From: Croceicoccus sp. YJ47 | GTDB taxonomy: Bacteria; Pseudomonadota; Alphaproteobacteria; Sphingomonadales; Sphingomonadaceae | Direction of reading: 5' to 3' | Assembly (NCBI RefSeq): GCF_016745095.1 | Contig: NZ_CP067087.1 | Coordinates: 2,964,501-3,028,500 of the forward strand | DNA: 64,000 nt | Part shown: one piece after another, positions 1 through 6,463 of the stretch | Layout of the letters: each line of letters starts with the position of its first letter | How positions within the stretch are numbered: the stretch's first letter is position 1 | Position numbers and translations under genes: made by a program | The notes under the pieces: generated by a model | Databases searched by the model: none | Told to the model about the DNA's origin: nothing | What the model saw: only the letters and a program-made list of their open reading frames with translations

Positions 1-75
1 TCCACAAAAGGGGCAAGGCAGCAATTCCCGCGTCACGTCCACGCTCGCGCCGGTTTCGTTCGTATCGGTCATCAT
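1..75 (-). CDS. Lar-type restriction alleviation protein, partial
   Basis: Only the first 25 codons are present; the gene runs off the left edge. The fragment ends in LLPCPFCG, the start of the zinc ribbon typical of Lar-family restriction alleviation proteins, small phage proteins that modulate host type I restriction. The ATG at 75-73 overlaps the stop of the upstream gene as ATGA, so the two are translationally coupled; a second ATG follows directly. The second cysteine pair of the ribbon lies outside the window. Confidence 0.6.
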   Translation of the reverse strand, partial: MMTDTNETGASVDVTRELLPCPFCG

Positions 76-350
76 TTTACTCCCCATTCTGCATCGCGTT
101 TCGCCTGCATTTCCGCGCGCTCGGCGAAGGTCAGCGGCGGCTCGCCCTCGCACATGGCGCTGAACGCATCGGCGGCTGCGTCGTTTGCCTCGTCCTGCGT
201 CATGGTGCGCCATCCGGTTCGGTCGCATTCGGTGCAGTCCTCTTCGGTAAGCTGAACGCGGCTGTTGAATGCCCATCGGCGTGGAAGCCACCCGTTGCCA
301 TTGCAGGCAGGGCACTCGATTTCGGGGAGGTCAATCGTGTCGGCCATCAT
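72..350 (-). CDS. small phage protein with two CxxC pairs
   Basis: A 92-residue protein. CPACNGNGW and CTECDRTGW form two CxxCxGxGW-like knuckles, as in DnaJ-type zinc fingers, so zinc binding is likely; the function is unknown. The C-terminal half is acidic and helical. Start chosen at the ATG whose A is shared with the stop of the 41-codon gene upstream (TGATG). It belongs to the leftward early operon, where almost every gene overlaps its neighbour by one to four bases. Confidence 0.6.
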   Translation of the reverse strand: MMADTIDLPEIECPACNGNGWLPRRWAFNSRVQLTEEDCTECDRTGWRTMTQDEANDAAADAFSAMCEGEPPLTFAERAEMQAKRDAEWGVK

Positions 351-475
351 CAAAATCCAATCTCGAAAATGATCAGGTAGAGGCCCAAGAAGAGCAGCCC
401 GATCAGGGCGGCAGCGACGGCGCCGGTTTCGCGGCGGTGCTGGCGGCGAAGGCGGCGATCATCGCGGCGGGTCAT
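350..475 (-). CDS. 41-residue membrane protein
   Basis: Very short gene between two coupled neighbours. It encodes a strongly basic N-terminus (MTRRDDRRLRRQHRRE) followed by one hydrophobic segment (VAAALIGLLFLGLYLIIF), so a single-pass membrane protein with a cytoplasmic basic tail is expected. The start overlaps the upstream stop as ATGA and the stop overlaps the downstream start. Continuity of this overlap chain is the main evidence that it is real. No family recognised. Confidence 0.6.
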   Translation of the reverse strand: MTRRDDRRLRRQHRRETGAVAAALIGLLFLGLYLIIFEIGF

Positions 476-1023
476 TGGCTGGACTCCGCACGGACGCGCT
501 TATCTCGCAGGGATTTGCCGACGCTCTCGATAAAAATCTCCCGCGTCCATTCTGGCGGCAGTCTATCGAAGGCATGCCCGATGGCTTCATCCAGCGGATC
601 GACCGGCTTCGGTAGGGCGTCGAGCGCAGTTCGGAATGCTCGAAGGTCGGCGTCCACCTTCGCCGGTCTGTTCGCAATGGCGGCAGAACGACCGTTCCAG
701 AGGATCGAAGCGGCGTAGTCGATAACGCGCCCGCCAGCGCGCAAAGCCTCCACCAATTCCGGCGGCACCGATTGCGACTGCGCGGCGGCATCAGCGATGC
801 CAGCGTAATACGGGTGATCGGTGGGAAGGCGGAAAGTCGAACTGTCGCGGCGGCTGTAAATGGACACCGGGCCGGGTATCTCCGCGCCCCATTCAATCGC
901 ATCGGCCAGACGTTCATCCTGAGGCGGTTGGCGCCGCTCCCGGCATGTCGGGCAGGGGATCATTTCAAGCTCGGACTGCACTTCGCGACGGCCCTTGCAG
1001 GTGGGGCAGGTTTCGTTTGTCAT
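472..1023 (-). CDS. phage hypothetical protein with N-terminal zinc knuckles
   Basis: A 183-residue protein. The first 30 residues carry CPTCKGRR and CPTCRERR, a four-cysteine zinc site; the rest is a mixed helical region without a motif I recognise. The start overlaps the stop of the upstream membrane protein as ATGA and the stop overlaps the 41-residue gene downstream. The zinc knuckle suggests nucleic-acid or protein binding, but no function can be assigned. Confidence 0.65.
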   Translation of the reverse strand: MTNETCPTCKGRREVQSELEMIPCPTCRERRQPPQDERLADAIEWGAEIPGPVSIYSRRDSSTFRLPTDHPYYAGIADAAAQSQSVPPELVEALRAGGRVIDYAASILWNGRSAAIANRPAKVDADLRAFRTALDALPKPVDPLDEAIGHAFDRLPPEWTREIFIESVGKSLRDKRVRAESSQ

Positions 1024-1214
1024 GAGAAAACTCCCGGTTGGGAAAAGAGGTAGGCGACAAGCCCGATCAGGCAGGCAGCGATAATCAGTCCGATCACCGC
1101 GCCAAAGATGCGCTCGTCACGCTTTTCGGCTTTCGCGCGCTTGGCCATCATCGCGGCCTCTTCGGCGTTAATCGGCTTCGTGAAATCGAGCCATGGGTTG
1201 AGGGGGTCGTTCAT
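1020..1214 (-). CDS. 64-residue membrane protein
   Basis: Starts at the ATG preceded by GGGGAGGG, a strong ribosome-binding site. The N-terminal half is charged and helical; the C-terminal half is one hydrophobic segment (IFGAVIGLIIAACLIGLVAYLF), so a tail-anchored inner-membrane protein is expected. It overlaps the 39-residue gene upstream by ATGA. Function unknown; small membrane proteins are common in early regions of temperate phages. Confidence 0.65.
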   Translation of the reverse strand: MNDPLNPWLDFTKPINAEEAAMMAKRAKAEKRDERIFGAVIGLIIAACLIGLVAYLFSQPGVFS

Positions 1215-1330
1215 GCGTCCCTCCCCATTGCGATGGGCGCGAGATCGGCCAGCCATTTGCAGGAACCGACGCCGCCAAAGACCGCGCAGCCGATGAAGAA
1301 CATCAGGCAGATTATGGACAGGGCGCTCAC
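1211..1330 (-). CDS. 39-residue membrane protein, GTG start
   Basis: A 39-codon gene starting at GTG, with GGAGG six bases upstream. The product is mostly one hydrophobic segment (SALSIICLMFFIGCAVFGG) and a short tail. The GTG overlaps the stop of the preceding 27-codon gene, and its own stop overlaps the next ATG. The exact Shine-Dalgarno plus both overlaps argue that it is translated. Confidence 0.55.
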   Translation of the reverse strand: MSALSIICLMFFIGCAVFGGVGSCKWLADLAPIAMGRDA

Positions 1331-1410
1331 GGCCACCTCCAATCGTCATAGGTGGCAAGCACAGCGTCGATGGCTGCGAGGATCATGTCGCGACGTTCGG
1401 GGCCGGTCAT
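1327..1410 (-). CDS. 27-residue peptide, tentative
   Basis: A 27-codon frame from the ATG at 1410 to a TGA overlapping the GTG start of the next gene. AGGTG lies about six bases before the ATG. The peptide (MTGPERRDMILAAIDAVLATY...) could form an amphipathic helix. It is kept because it fills the only gap in an otherwise continuous chain of coupled genes, but it is short enough to be chance. Confidence 0.3.
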   Translation of the reverse strand: MTGPERRDMILAAIDAVLATYDDWRWP

Positions 1411-1450
1411 GGCTGCACCTGTGATGCGTGGGCCCGCAGAGCGGCGGCTG

Positions 1451-1777
1451 TCAGGGCGAGGGCGGGGTGGGCGCTTCCCTCCAATCAAGCGGCCCTTTGA
1501 TCTGGCAGCAGGCATGATAACCGCCGCGCACCTCACCGCGCATGGTGATCGACCAGAAGGCCTCGCCCGGCACCAACGTCATCGCGGCGTCGAGGCTGGC
1601 GGTGTAGGGCTTGGGCGTCACTCGCCGTTCGACCCAACTATCACTATACGGATCGGGGCGATCGTGTTCAAAACGTGCTAGCCCGAGATGGTTCTCAATC
1701 CAGCAGTCCACCGACGTGTCCGGCCCGTCCAGCGCCTCAACCCGTTCGGCCAGCGCGATAAGTTCCTGCGCGGTCAT
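1451..1777 (-). CDS. phage ABA-sandwich-type hypothetical protein
   Basis: A 108-residue protein beginning MTAQELIALAERVEAL. The block CWIENHLG followed by PYTASLDAAMTLVP is a recurrent signature of small phage proteins annotated with an ABA sandwich domain. The start was chosen at the ATG with GGAGCGGG upstream, overlapping the stop of the zinc-ribbon gene as ATGA. Role unknown; such genes occur in early, non-structural phage regions. Confidence 0.65.
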   Translation of the reverse strand: MTAQELIALAERVEALDGPDTSVDCWIENHLGLARFEHDRPDPYSDSWVERRVTPKPYTASLDAAMTLVPGEAFWSITMRGEVRGGYHACCQIKGPLDWREAPTPPSP

Positions 1778-1953
1778 CGAACCCGCTCCACGGTATAAGT
1801 CCCACACTCGATGCAATGGCCGTCCTCGTAATCGTGAGAGGACCAGCCACAGCGGGTGCAGGCGTAGGCGTGGGGCTTGTCAGCAGGGGCGAACAGCGAG
1901 GCGAACAGGGTCGCATGCTGATAGGGCATCTCTGCCATGATCGGGGCGGTCAT
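1774..1953 (-). CDS. 59-residue zinc-ribbon protein
   Basis: A short gene coupled at both ends by ATGA overlaps. The product has CTRCGW and CIECG, two CxxC pairs fourteen residues apart, which is a classical zinc ribbon. The first 30 residues are hydrophobic-aromatic without a clear membrane segment. Small zinc ribbons of this kind in phage early operons may bind DNA or host proteins, but nothing here identifies a target. Confidence 0.6.
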   Translation of the reverse strand: MTAPIMAEMPYQHATLFASLFAPADKPHAYACTRCGWSSHDYEDGHCIECGTYTVERVR

Positions 1954-2285
1954 GATGCGCCTCGGGCTTTGGCGAGGACCGTGCGAGATGCATCCCCAAT
2001 AGCGTATAGGTCATCCCAGCCAGTGCCGTTCAGGTACTCACACTCGGGGTCATTGCTGGCGGAAGTCTTTTCCAGCCAATCGACTAGCTGCTGCGCGACA
2101 TTGAGCGCCTCAGGCGCTGCCGAAATTACGCGGGCGTTGGCAATGATTTCGCTCCCGTGGCCGAGGATCGGAACGAGTTCGAAAACAGGCTGTGGGGCCA
2201 TGGTTGAAACCCATCCGCCAAGTTGTTCGCCCTCGGTCCAATTGCCTTCAAGCTGCCACGGCCCCGGGGTATGCGCCCCGCTCAC
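1950..2285 (-). CDS. phage hypothetical protein, HTPGPW family
   Basis: A 111-residue protein starting MSGAHTPGPW and containing ANARVISAAPEALNVAQQLV. This HTPGPW-to-AAPE arrangement is a widespread signature of small phage early proteins of unknown function. It overlaps both neighbours by four bases. No catalytic or membrane features are seen. Confidence 0.7.
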   Translation of the reverse strand: MSGAHTPGPWQLEGNWTEGEQLGGWVSTMAPQPVFELVPILGHGSEIIANARVISAAPEALNVAQQLVDWLEKTSASNDPECEYLNGTGWDDLYAIGDASRTVLAKARGAS

Positions 2286-2740
2286 AACGCACCCCCAATC
2301 GCCGGGACATTGTTGTCCAGACCCATGCCGACGAGGGCTTTGAAAGCGTCCAGCTCGTCCTGCGTCGGGCGAACGCGCAGGTTCGGCGCGCGGCCTTCGC
2401 GGTGGGCGAACTCGGCATCGACCGCGTCGGAGATCGTCGGGAGGCGCCCGTATTCGGAAATGTAGAAAGCGGTGGCGCCGTTCTCGTCGGCGTCATCAAG
2501 GTTCAAGTAGCCCGTAACCTCATAGAGATACGCTTCCTGCGCGGCCTTGAGGCGATTTTCGTCCTGCTCGGCGGCGCCGGTAATGCCGCCCCATTCGATA
2601 ACGTCGTCACCGAATACAGCAGGGCGGCGGTAGGTGATCCACTCGTCGCGGTTCAGCCGGGCCAGCGTCTCGCGGGCGTCGGGGCTGTCGAACCATGGAG
2701 CGGCGTAACCGGCCATCGGGGCGTGGGCGAGGTAGGTCAT
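2282..2740 (-). CDS. phage hypothetical protein
   Basis: A 152-residue acidic protein with no motif I recognise. The C-terminal part (RVRPTQDELDAFKALVGMGL) looks helical. Its start overlaps the upstream stop as ATGA and its stop overlaps the HTPGPW gene, placing it inside the leftward early operon. I infer only that it is an accessory early protein. Confidence 0.55.
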   Translation of the reverse strand: MTYLAHAPMAGYAAPWFDSPDARETLARLNRDEWITYRRPAVFGDDVIEWGGITGAAEQDENRLKAAQEAYLYEVTGYLNLDDADENGATAFYISEYGRLPTISDAVDAEFAHREGRAPNLRVRPTQDELDAFKALVGMGLDNNVPAIGGAL

Positions 2741-3066
2741 GCCGCTTCTCCCGTGAGGGCGGCAAGCTGCTTGCGCAGGCTATCAATGCTGGCGAGCCGG
2801 TTGGCTTCTTTGTTATGAACGACCGACGCCTCGATCTTAATGACCGACTGCACCTTGTCGGCTAAGGTTTTGCCCTGCACGAAAGAATGCTGGCGCGATC
2901 CGTGGTCGCAATCGCGGCTGTCGAAATAGGTTACGCCTACGCCGAAAAATTCATCATAACGATTGAAGCCAACCTGCCATGAGCTTTTCGGCGGCGTGTG
3001 CTTATCGATGATTGCAGCAGCAGCGTTAATCGTGTCGCGCTCTGCGTCGGTCAGGGTGTAGGTCAT
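2737..3066 (-). CDS. phage hypothetical protein
   Basis: A 109-residue protein beginning MTYTLTDAERDTINAA. The start is set at the ATG with GGAGG six bases upstream, overlapping the stop of the first gene of the operon; a GTG twelve bases earlier is less likely because it lies over that Shine-Dalgarno. The C-terminal 40 residues are likely coiled (IDSLRKQLAALTG). Function unknown. Confidence 0.6.
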   Translation of the reverse strand: MTYTLTDAERDTINAAAAIIDKHTPPKSSWQVGFNRYDEFFGVGVTYFDSRDCDHGSRQHSFVQGKTLADKVQSVIKIEASVVHNKEANRLASIDSLRKQLAALTGEAA

Positions 3067-3302
3067 GCGACCCTCCACACGCGCACAGCGTCGCCTTCTT
3101 GGCGGGTCGCAACTTTGCCCTTGCCGAGAACCTGCGCGCCGCGGCTGCCCAGAGCCCTCTGAAGATTGGTTACATTTTCAGAGTGGCTTTCGGCCAAAGT
3201 GACCTTAAAGCTGTCGCCAACCTCCATTTCGTTGAACGGATATTTGACGTGCGCTTGGCGCGAACTGGGAAGCGGAACGCCCTTCTCGATTTTGATCGCC
3301 AT
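3063..3302 (-). CDS. first gene of the leftward early operon
   Basis: A 79-residue protein starting MAIKIEKGVPLP. Start chosen at the ATG with GGAG eight bases upstream; the longer frame reaching 3,446 would read through the promoter and operator. Pattern PFNEMEVGDSF...VTNLQRALG...RVWRV is common in small phage early proteins of unknown function. It lies directly downstream of a promoter whose spacer contains the repressor operator, so it should be repressed in the lysogen. Confidence 0.65.
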   Translation of the reverse strand: MAIKIEKGVPLPSSRQAHVKYPFNEMEVGDSFKVTLAESHSENVTNLQRALGSRGAQVLGKGKVATRQEGDAVRVWRVA

Positions 3303-3348
3303 CTGTTGTCTCCAATGCGGCGGGGTGCCGCTTCTTGGAGACAGTAAA

Positions 3349-3376
3349 AGCATATGCCGATATGCTATGCAAGCAA
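3349..3376 (-). promoter_or_regulatory. leftward early promoter with repressor operator
   Basis: On the minus strand TTGCTT (3376-3371) and TATGCT (3354-3349) are spaced by 16 bases. The spacer and -10 are covered by the near-palindrome GCATATGCCGATATGC (3350-3365), which matches the perfect palindrome in the divergent promoter at 4,575-4,590 in 13 of 16 bases. A further half-site GATATGC lies at 3,404-3,410. A transcript would start near 3,340, about 37 bases before the first gene. Confidence 0.6.
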
Positions 3377-3485
3377 AAAAGCACATCCCTGTATGCCAAT
3401 TGCGATATGCGCGATTCGTTTGATGCGCACACGCGGCTGTGCACAAAATGGGAACATCGCCTTGCGCTGCATACTATCATGTGCC

Positions 3486-3523
3486 AAAAGAAAATCCCGG
3501 CGAAGCTGTGCAGGCTTCCCGGG
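3486..3523 (-). terminator. intrinsic terminator after the repressor transcript
   Basis: On the minus strand a hairpin (CCGGG-GAAGC arms with one bulged base, loop of seven) is followed by ATTTTCTTTT. It lies about 330 bases downstream of the repressor gene and before the leftward early promoter, so it would stop the repressor transcript and insulate the early operon from it. Confidence 0.65.
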
Positions 3524-3850
3524 GACGGTCACATGGGTTGGTTGAACACTCTGGCGTGTGACGCGGATTTGCTACCAGAAGGGGCCTGACAAAGCAAGAA
3601 CCCAGTCCGAAAGGTGGAAGGGTGTCAGGCGGGGCGATGCAGCCTCGAAAGTAACCACCGAGCAGCCACTTGCATCAAGCTGGTTGCGCCTGTGAACGAC
3701 GGTTGGCTCCGAAGGTCATGACGTCGAAATAGGCCGGGCTGCCTTCGCTGCTATAGCGGGGGTAGTTGTCCTGTGCCTATTTCACTCGGGTTTCACCAAA
3801 GGTCATTACACATAGGTTAGTAGCTTCTACACCCATGAGCGCGACGATGT
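3524..3850. other. non-coding stretch after the repressor gene
   Basis: About 330 bases with no convincing gene on either strand. On the minus strand it would be the long 3' part of the repressor transcript. It holds an 8-base perfect inverted repeat (GCCTGACA 3584-3591 with TGTCAGGC 3623-3630) and two short frames that both begin ATGACCTTTGG or ATGACCTTCGG. It could carry a small RNA; I cannot say more. Confidence 0.35.
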
Positions 3851-4519
3851 TTACAACACCCGCTGCCGATAATCCCCGATGACAATCCCGACGACCTCGA
3901 TGCTCCGAATATTTTCGGGCGGATTGTTCGTGTTTAACGGCATCTGATGATCGGGATGATCGGATTGCGGCCAAAGCCATTTTCCGCCCTCTCCGTCGAC
4001 GCGATACTGTTTGAGCGTCGCCTCGATAGTGTCGTCATGGGCATGGCTGTAAACGACCACGTGATCCCCGTCCCGGGGCGGTCGAAAATCAAGCATTTTC
4101 ACCCATATGACGATGCTACCTTCTTTGAACTCCTTGTTCATTGAATTCCCAGCCACGCGCAGGGCGCGGGCCATCCCCTGAAAACGGCTTGGAACTGGCA
4201 CATCCACAGCGAAGCTTTCGTGGCTTTCCCATTCTACAGCTTCTTTGAAAACGCCTGCCTGCACTTCTCCGCTCACCATGACGGAAGTTGGGCTGGATAC
4301 CTCCGGTTCGTCTCCGGAAAGCTGCCAGGATGGCACCTGCGCGGTTCTGGCAAGCTTCGCATAGGTCCGAGGGTCCAGAGCGTTGGAATGGCCATTCAGG
4401 AAGTTATAAATCGAGTTTTTGTCGACGCCGCTCGACTTGGCCCATGATGCGATCTTGAGGCCATTACTTTTGATGTAGTTCCGCAGAATATCGCGGCGCT
4501 GATCGGGTGTCTTTTCCAT
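3851..4519 (-). CDS. LexA/CI-type phage repressor
   Basis: A 222-residue repressor. Residues 10-45 form a helix-turn-helix (IASWAKSSGVDKNSIYNFL). Residues about 80-220 form an S24 peptidase domain: predicted self-cleavage site between A88 and G89 (VQAGVF), catalytic serine S126 in AGNSM and lysine K170 in TLKQY. It should keep the prophage silent and self-cleave on RecA activation during DNA damage. The start is at MEKTPDQRR; upstream in-frame starts would cross the operator region. It is divergent from the Cro-like gene, with a palindromic operator between them. Confidence 0.9.
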   Translation of the reverse strand: MEKTPDQRRDILRNYIKSNGLKIASWAKSSGVDKNSIYNFLNGHSNALDPRTYAKLARTAQVPSWQLSGDEPEVSSPTSVMVSGEVQAGVFKEAVEWESHESFAVDVPVPSRFQGMARALRVAGNSMNKEFKEGSIVIWVKMLDFRPPRDGDHVVVYSHAHDDTIEATLKQYRVDGEGGKWLWPQSDHPDHQMPLNTNNPPENIRSIEVVGIVIGDYRQRVL

Positions 4520-4567
4520 AGACGGGCGAATACGACGCGTCGCGCCCATCCCGGTATGCATTTTCAA

Positions 4568-4596
4568 TTGCGCGGCATATCCTGATATGCTAAATA
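4568..4596 (+). promoter_or_regulatory. rightward early promoter with palindromic operator
   Basis: TTGCGC (4568-4573), 17 bases, TAAATA (4591-4596). The spacer contains a perfect 7-2-7 palindrome, GCATATC-CT-GATATGC (4575-4590), the likely repressor operator. The inferred transcription start falls at or next to the ATG at 4604, so the first gene may be translated from a leaderless message. Confidence 0.6.
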
Positions 4597-4603
4597 ATCC
4601 GCC

Positions 4604-4801
4604 ATGATGGCTATCACCGATATTCCCGCGAGGGTTCGATATGCGCTGGATCATGGGGAAACCCGATACAGCTTGGCTAAGAAAGCGGGGTTGCATCGCA
4701 ACACGCTATACGGATGCGAAGACGAGGGCTGGAACCCAACCCTGGAAACGCTGAGCAAGCTTTCCCCGCACCTTCCGCCGCTCCCCAAGGCAGCAGCATG
4801 A
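4604..4801 (+). CDS. Cro-like helix-turn-helix protein
   Basis: A 65-residue protein (start at 4604 or the next ATG, 4607). Residues 18-50 (TRYSLAKKAGLHRNTLYG) are a typical helix-turn-helix. It is the first gene of the rightward early operon, directly opposite the repressor, the position of Cro in lambdoid phages. No Shine-Dalgarno is visible, consistent with leaderless translation. Its stop overlaps the next ATG. Confidence 0.7.
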   Translation: MMAITDIPARVRYALDHGETRYSLAKKAGLHRNTLYGCEDEGWNPTLETLSKLSPHLPPLPKAAA

Positions 4802-4902
4802 CGCCGCGCCCCTCCGTTCTCGAAATATGGTCCGCTATCTTCGCGGGCTGCATTTTCTTTTGGACCGTCATGCTCGGGCTGTTTCTCGGGGCGTTTCAAT
4901 GA
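4798..4902 (+). CDS. 34-residue membrane protein
   Basis: A 34-codon gene coupled by ATGA to the Cro-like gene and overlapping the methyltransferase start. The product is one hydrophobic segment (AIFAGCIFFWTVMLGLFLG). It appears to be a real small membrane protein because of coupling at both ends; function unknown. Confidence 0.5.
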   Translation: MTPRPSVLEIWSAIFAGCIFFWTVMLGLFLGAFQ

Positions 4903-6005
4903 TCCCGCCCGCGTTTGAAGACACCGGCCACGATGGTGCGCCGTTCGATTTCCCGCGCCCGCCGCTGGAGCAGGTCGAGCATGACGCTCCTCTCGCCTTT
5001 TACAACGAGATCGACCCCGTTGCCGCCGAGTGGCTGCGCAACCTTATCGCCGCTGGCCACATTGCCCCCGGCATCGTCGATGAAAGGGATATTCGTGACA
5101 TACGACCTGACGACCTCGCCGGATTTGTTCAGTGCCATTTCTTCGCTGGAATCGGCATATGGTCCCACGCCCTTCGAAGCGCAGGATGGAGCGACGACCG
5201 CCCCGTCTGGACCGGATCCTGCCCATGCCAGCCTTTCAGCGCGGCAGGCGCAAGAAAAGGGGTTGCTGACGAGCGGCACCTTTGGCCGCACTGGTTCTGG
5301 CTCATCGACCAGTGCCGTCCTGCAAGCGTCCTTGGAGAGCAGGTTGCGAGCAAGGACGGGCGCGTATGGCTCGATACTGTATCGGCTGACCTGGAAGCAT
5401 TGGGACTTGCCTTCGGGGCGTCGGATTTGTGCGCTGCGGGGTTCGGCGGCGCGCATATCCGGCAAAGGCTCTACTTTGTCGGAACCCGAATTGAAGGGGT
5501 GGACGACGCCACAGGCGCACGACACGTCGGGCCGGTCGGTGGGGCAGAAAGCCATCCACGGGACGAAGCACGGTTGCGCTTGCTTGGTGAGGGAGGCGGC
5601 ATTGGCGGGCTGGCCGACGCCGACCAGCAAGGAGGCAGCGGGCGGAGAATACAAAGACCCGTTGAAGGCGCTGGCGAGGGTGAAGGGTCCGCATTCGAAC
5701 GACCTCCGGGACTTCGCCAAGATCGCCACACCCATGCGCCTATGCTCGGACGGGACCCTGCTGACTGGCTGTTCTGCCGGGATGGCAAGTGGAGGCCGGT
5801 TGAACCCGGCACATTCCCGCTGGCTGATGCGCCTACCGGCCGCGTGGGACGACTGCGCGCCTACGGAAACGGCCTCGACGCTGAAACGGCGGCGCAATTC
5901 ATCACCGCGGTGATCGAAACCCAAGACGCAGCCGGGGGCCAGAATGACCCTGAAACCGGCGCGCTCGATCTTTTTCCCCTTTCTCATGTTCATGGAGGTA
6001 GCTGA
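4899..6005 (+). CDS. phage DNA (cytosine-5) methyltransferase
   Basis: A 368-residue C5-cytosine methyltransferase, transferring a methyl group from AdoMet to cytosine in DNA. Motif I is FAGIGIWSHALRSAGW (about 82-97), motif IV is GSCPCQPFSAAG with catalytic C110, motif VIII is RQRLYFVG, and motif X is YGNGLDAETAAQFI near the C-terminus. The region between is low-complexity, as in related phage enzymes. Start at MIPPAFED overlaps the upstream gene as ATGA. No restriction enzyme is adjacent, so it is probably a solitary enzyme protecting phage DNA. A second long frame overlaps it. Confidence 0.9.
   Translation: MIPPAFEDTGHDGAPFDFPRPPLEQVEHDAPLAFYNEIDPVAAEWLRNLIAAGHIAPGIVDERDIRDIRPDDLAGFVQCHFFAGIGIWSHALRSAGWSDDRPVWTGSCPCQPFSAAGARKGVADERHLWPHWFWLIDQCRPASVLGEQVASKDGRVWLDTVSADLEALGLAFGASDLCAAGFGGAHIRQRLYFVGTRIEGVDDATGARHVGPVGGAESHPRDEARLRLLGEGGGIGGLADADQQGGSGRRIQRPVEGAGEGEGSAFERPPGLRQDRHTHAPMLGRDPADWLFCRDGKWRPVEPGTFPLADAPTGRVGRLRAYGNGLDAETAAQFITAVIETQDAAGGQNDPETGALDLFPLSHVHGGS
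5080..5913 (+). CDS. overlapping alternate-frame protein inside the cytosine methyltransferase gene
   Basis: A 277-codon frame wholly inside the methyltransferase gene in another frame. It does not look like random read-through: it contains ASLESRLRARTGAYGS, LYRLTWKHWDLPSGR, the recurring phrase GWTTP/GWPTP and the ending LNPAHSRWLMRLPAAWDDC, features I recall from many phage proteins annotated as hypothetical. Whether it is translated is unknown; no Shine-Dalgarno precedes ATG 5080, and the frame opens farther upstream at 4915. Conservation could be a by-product of the methyltransferase frame. Confidence 0.35.
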   Translation: MKGIFVTYDLTTSPDLFSAISSLESAYGPTPFEAQDGATTAPSGPDPAHASLSARQAQEKGLLTSGTFGRTGSGSSTSAVLQASLESRLRARTGAYGSILYRLTWKHWDLPSGRRICALRGSAARISGKGSTLSEPELKGWTTPQAHDTSGRSVGQKAIHGTKHGCACLVREAALAGWPTPTSKEAAGGEYKDPLKALARVKGPHSNDLRDFAKIATPMRLCSDGTLLTGCSAGMASGGRLNPAHSRWLMRLPAAWDDCAPTETASTLKRRRNSSPR

Positions 6006-6463
6006 TGCCCGATAGGCACATCCACCCATCGCGCCGCGTATTTTCCGCGTCAAACGTGCGCTGGGCCATTGCTGAGGCTCTGCGCGAGATCCGCGAAGAG
6101 GACGACCTTACCGACGCCGATATGGGTGCGCTGCTCGGTAAGAGCGCCGACCGTGTGCGGGCTTATCGCCGTGAAGAAGCGACCATGGATGCCGAGACGT
6201 TCGGGCGCGGCAAACGGGAGTTCAACGGGAGATTCACAGGCTACTTCGATCGGCTCTGCATCGACAGCCGCCCCGGTCCGCTTTGCGATCGGCACGGCCA
6301 GTCCAGCATTCTTGCCGCCGCCCTCGCGCTATCGGTTGCACTTGAGGATGGCGAGATCGACGCAGACGAAGTGCGGGAGAACCGGCAGACGCTGGAGAAC
6401 GCCCGCGATGCCATTGATGCCCAGCTTCGCAAATTGCGCCCTGCGCAGGCGGTGGGGCAATGA
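6005..6463 (+). CDS. putative phage DNA-binding protein
   Basis: A 152-residue protein. Residues about 15-60 (AIAEALREIREEDDLTDADMGALLGKSADRVRAYR) resemble a helix-turn-helix in which GALLGKSADRV is the turn and recognition helix. The C-terminal 40 residues are probably coiled. ATG overlaps the methyltransferase stop (TGATG). It lies between two DNA methyltransferase genes and may regulate them or early transcription; that is inference. Confidence 0.5.
   Translation: MPDRHIHPSRRVFSASNVRWAIAEALREIREEDDLTDADMGALLGKSADRVRAYRREEATMDAETFGRGKREFNGRFTGYFDRLCIDSRPGPLCDRHGQSSILAAALALSVALEDGEIDADEVRENRQTLENARDAIDAQLRKLRPAQAVGQ

Noticed and set aside
3335-3589. 84-codon plus-strand frame over the leftward promoter
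   Set aside because: It covers the operators, promoter and terminator; no ribosome site and no domain.
4896-6053. 385-codon minus-strand frame opposite the methyltransferase
   Set aside because: Antisense shadow; no motif, unlike the same-strand second frame which is kept as tentative.
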